A stretch of 64,000 nucleotides of DNA from Selaginella tamariscina. Its lineage: Eukaryota > Streptophyta > Lycopodiopsida > Selaginellales > Selaginellaceae. The translations under genes and the position numbers were made by a program. The stretch is taken from NCBI GenBank assembly GCA_003024785.1, contig PUQB01000001.1, positions 186,001-250,000 of the forward strand. Direction: 5' to 3'. Below, one piece after another: positions 61,420 to 64,000 of this stretch (position 1 is its first letter; each line of letters begins with the position of its first letter). The notes below the pieces were generated by a model, which was not told the origin of the DNA, did no database searches, and saw only the letters and a list, made by a program, of their open reading frames with translations.

Positions 61420-64000
61420 TACGGAAAAGAACATCGAACTTTCCCCAGTTAATGATCGAAACATAATCCTCATTAATCGCAGGTACCAATGCTTAATGTA
61501 CATTATATGAACAAGACTGTATTAGATGCTTAGAGTACTGTTGCTAGCATATGTATTGTATAATAAACAAGATAATAAACTGTCACTATAACCATGGCCT
61601 TTCTTATATGTAGTGATAGGATATAATAAACATTAAGTTAGATACAAAATGGATATATATTATAATGTAAATGCGCAGCTAGATCAGTACATTACGTAAT
61701 GGATACTGTAAATATAGCTAATCAAAACTAACCATTCCGATAAATACACACACACACACAAAAGTACGGATGTGTATCAATGGGTTTGTCGACTTCTACA
61801 GCGTTCTTCAAGAACACGCTCACACTCCTGCGGAAACTTTGCAACAGTTACAAAAAGATATCTGAAGAGTTTGTGTGTGTGTGTGTAGGAAATTAAGATA
61901 CTCTGATAGGGAAGATTACATTTATAATAACCCCTGAAATTTATCATATTTACATATATACCCTCGATTTCGATGCTGTCTCGCACTTCCGTGGCAAGGT
62001 GATGCCTATGTTGCATTGCTACACAAAAACAAGGCACAGAAAAGTAAGTGAAGAAAATAAATTTGTTTTTATGTATAAAATCGTGATTTTATGCCGAAAC
62101 TTGGTGTCCTTGACATTTTCAAAGCATGTTTTTATGTAGAAATAGACATTCTTAAGGAGAAATTCGCAGAAATAAACGAAAAATCGATGATTTCGTGCAG
62201 AAAAAAACTTGCGATCAGAGAGGGTTTTCAAAACCCTAAATGCTCTTGGATTATCATAGACTCTGACGTGTCAATAGACAAGTAAATATATAATCATTTT
62301 TATAATAAATTTATTAGTCCACTTAATAACATTTAAGGATTTTAAATTAACAGGTCCGAGGATGTGTGTTATTAAGTTAATTAATGATAATTTTAAGCTA
62401 GTTTAGATAATTTACCTTTTATTTAAAAAGCTATGTTGTAATCCTTAATAATTTACTAAATAATAAGATTTGTAAGTTTCCAAATCTTTACTGTACAAAT
62501 GTACAATTATGTCCGTTGAACAGTTAACGTTATAAAAAAACCTTAAATGTTCATATAAAATGTCATTTTGGGAGCCTAATGTGTTGTTTCAATGTTAATA
62601 ATATATTCATGTATATAAACATTTGTTCATGTACATTTATGTGTCAAAAAAAAAAGAGAGAATATTTACTTAAAATTAATTTTTAAATGAAATAAATTAA
62701 GTTTCATCCTTTTTCCATTTCTTGTTTAAACAAATTTTTATATTCTAGACCACTTATATGAAACCATTTTTGACTTTGTAAAACTTTCAAAAATTGGTTG
62801 TGCTTCATTCTTATAAAAGGCAATTGAGCCGTTGTCTTTGATATTGAAGAAGAGGTATAACCCACAATCTTCTAGAGCAATACATTATTTTTATTAACAA
62901 AATGAGATTTTGAGATCATCTATCATCTTCAGTATTGATGATGGAATATGCACATGATGAGACAAAATTTGTAACTTTACAAAAGTATGCATCATTCTTA
63001 GTATTTAAAGAGTGCATGGATTCAAAGAATTATAAATTTGTTAAGACAACAAAATTGATTCCTTTTCAAAGTATAATATTAAAAAATAATTAAACTTTAT
63101 AATTTTTTAGGACCACGATGATGTATAACCTTAAAAAGTTGTGAGTTACCTTTGGTACATCTCAAAAGGTTATAAATTTGATTTTCTTTTTAAAGGTACA
63201 ATTTTAATTTCAGAACACATGACTTTTTAAGCCATGCATCATGCGCATAATTTAGGGTAAGGTTAATATATACCTTGAAAAATAAATTGAATTTACAATT
63301 TTCTAATCTTCACACTTCGAACTTAGCTAAGGCAAAAAATTAATATGTATTTTAAAAAGAGAATTGTTAATTCAATTTCGTTTTTAAGTTATATCATTTT
63401 TAATATACAATATTAACTTACTCTAACTAGGTTTGAATTCATAATGACATGAAAGGGTCTCAATTAAATTTCTTTTTTAAATTATAAAATTAATTTTATT
63501 ATAACAAAATTCAAACTTGTAACCTTATAAGGTTATGTACCAAATAAACCTAGATGTGCATGCCCAAAAGGTTGCAAATTCAAATCATTTTTAAAGTTAC
63601 AATATTAATTTTGCCTTAGCAAGATTTGTTTAGGACATGTACCATTTTTAATGTCGATCATTCAAGAATTTAATTTCTTTTTCAAAGGTAATATTAACTT
63701 AGTTGATGCATATATGTATATAATTTCATAGGTTGACCAATTAATAAATTAAATTGTTTAAACTTCAGAAATTGGTTAACCAAATTGTTTAAACTTCTTT
63801 GGGCCATGCATGCATAGAAACACACACACATATAAGATTGTATATACCCACAACTTCACACACACACATATATAAGATTGTATAATACTCATAACTTTAA
63901 AAGGTTTTATATATGTTCAAGTGCATACACATGAGCATGTATGCATATACATCTGTATATGGACACACATATTATAACACAACATTAGTTAATTCAATTC
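61420..64000. other. AT-rich terminal stretch without supported genes
   Basis: Apart from a possible TRA1 exon near 61777-61900, no coding sequence is convincing. 63165-63700 has loosely repeated ~70-100 bp units built on AAAGGTT..AAATT..TTTTTAAAGGTACAATATTAA. 63820-63890 has two copies of CACACACATATAAGATTGTATA. The short frames at 62019-62285 have no recognisable motif. Confidence 0.6.

Noticed and set aside
62019-62285. Short frames on both strands near the right end
   Set aside because: They overlap each other, are A/T-driven, and show no motif, splice context or homology that I can recognise.

Overview
The window looks like nuclear DNA of a land plant. The evidence is an AT-rich sequence with many short exons and GT-AG introns, plant-type gene families (a CrRLK1L-like malectin receptor, an LRR receptor, F-box genes, a plant-type tomosyn), telo-box, site II-like and G-box motifs, and chromovirus and copia retroelements. 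I cannot name the species. Almost nothing here looks like an intact single-copy host gene: the window is a patchwork of nested transposons, segmental duplications, gene fragments and a tandem gene array. Many reading frames carry single-base breaks. Because breaks also differ between near-identical repeats, some may be assembly error rather than decay.

Layout. 1-5675: Ty3/gypsy chromovirus on the minus strand, inserted into the reverse transcriptase of a second gypsy element (5676-7408). 7409-9480: a broken two-exon gene with internal peptide repeats; its 3' part is duplicated at 11114-11989. 12118-13064 and 21937-22590 are the two halves of one segmental copy of 28130-29870. They are split by an 8.9 kb Mutator-like element (13065-21927) with a 9-bp target-site duplication. 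The uninterrupted relative of the insertion site is present in the same window at 29235-29243.

The Mutator-like element is the most interesting object. On the plus strand it has a MULE transposase with an N-terminal WRKY/GCM1-like zinc domain and a C-terminal SWIM zinc finger. Divergently, on the minus strand, it has an intron-containing gene with a ParB-like domain at the N-terminus and an N4/N6-type DNA methyltransferase fold at the C-terminus. This suggests a transposon carrying its own DNA-modifying partner.

23850-25095: a copia pol fragment. 26124-28684: internal exons of a TTC27-like TPR gene and the 5' half of an LRR receptor gene, both on the minus strand. 30690-45925: a tandem array of five ~2.95 kb F-box gene units plus one partial unit, each with the same promoter module. 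46548-61418: a same-strand mosaic of pieces of four unrelated conserved genes: TRA1/TRRAP, a CrRLK1L-like malectin receptor, IMP4 and tomosyn, with introns retained. This pattern fits DNA-level gene-fragment capture (Helitron or Pack-MULE type). 61420-64000 is AT-rich with no gene that I can support.
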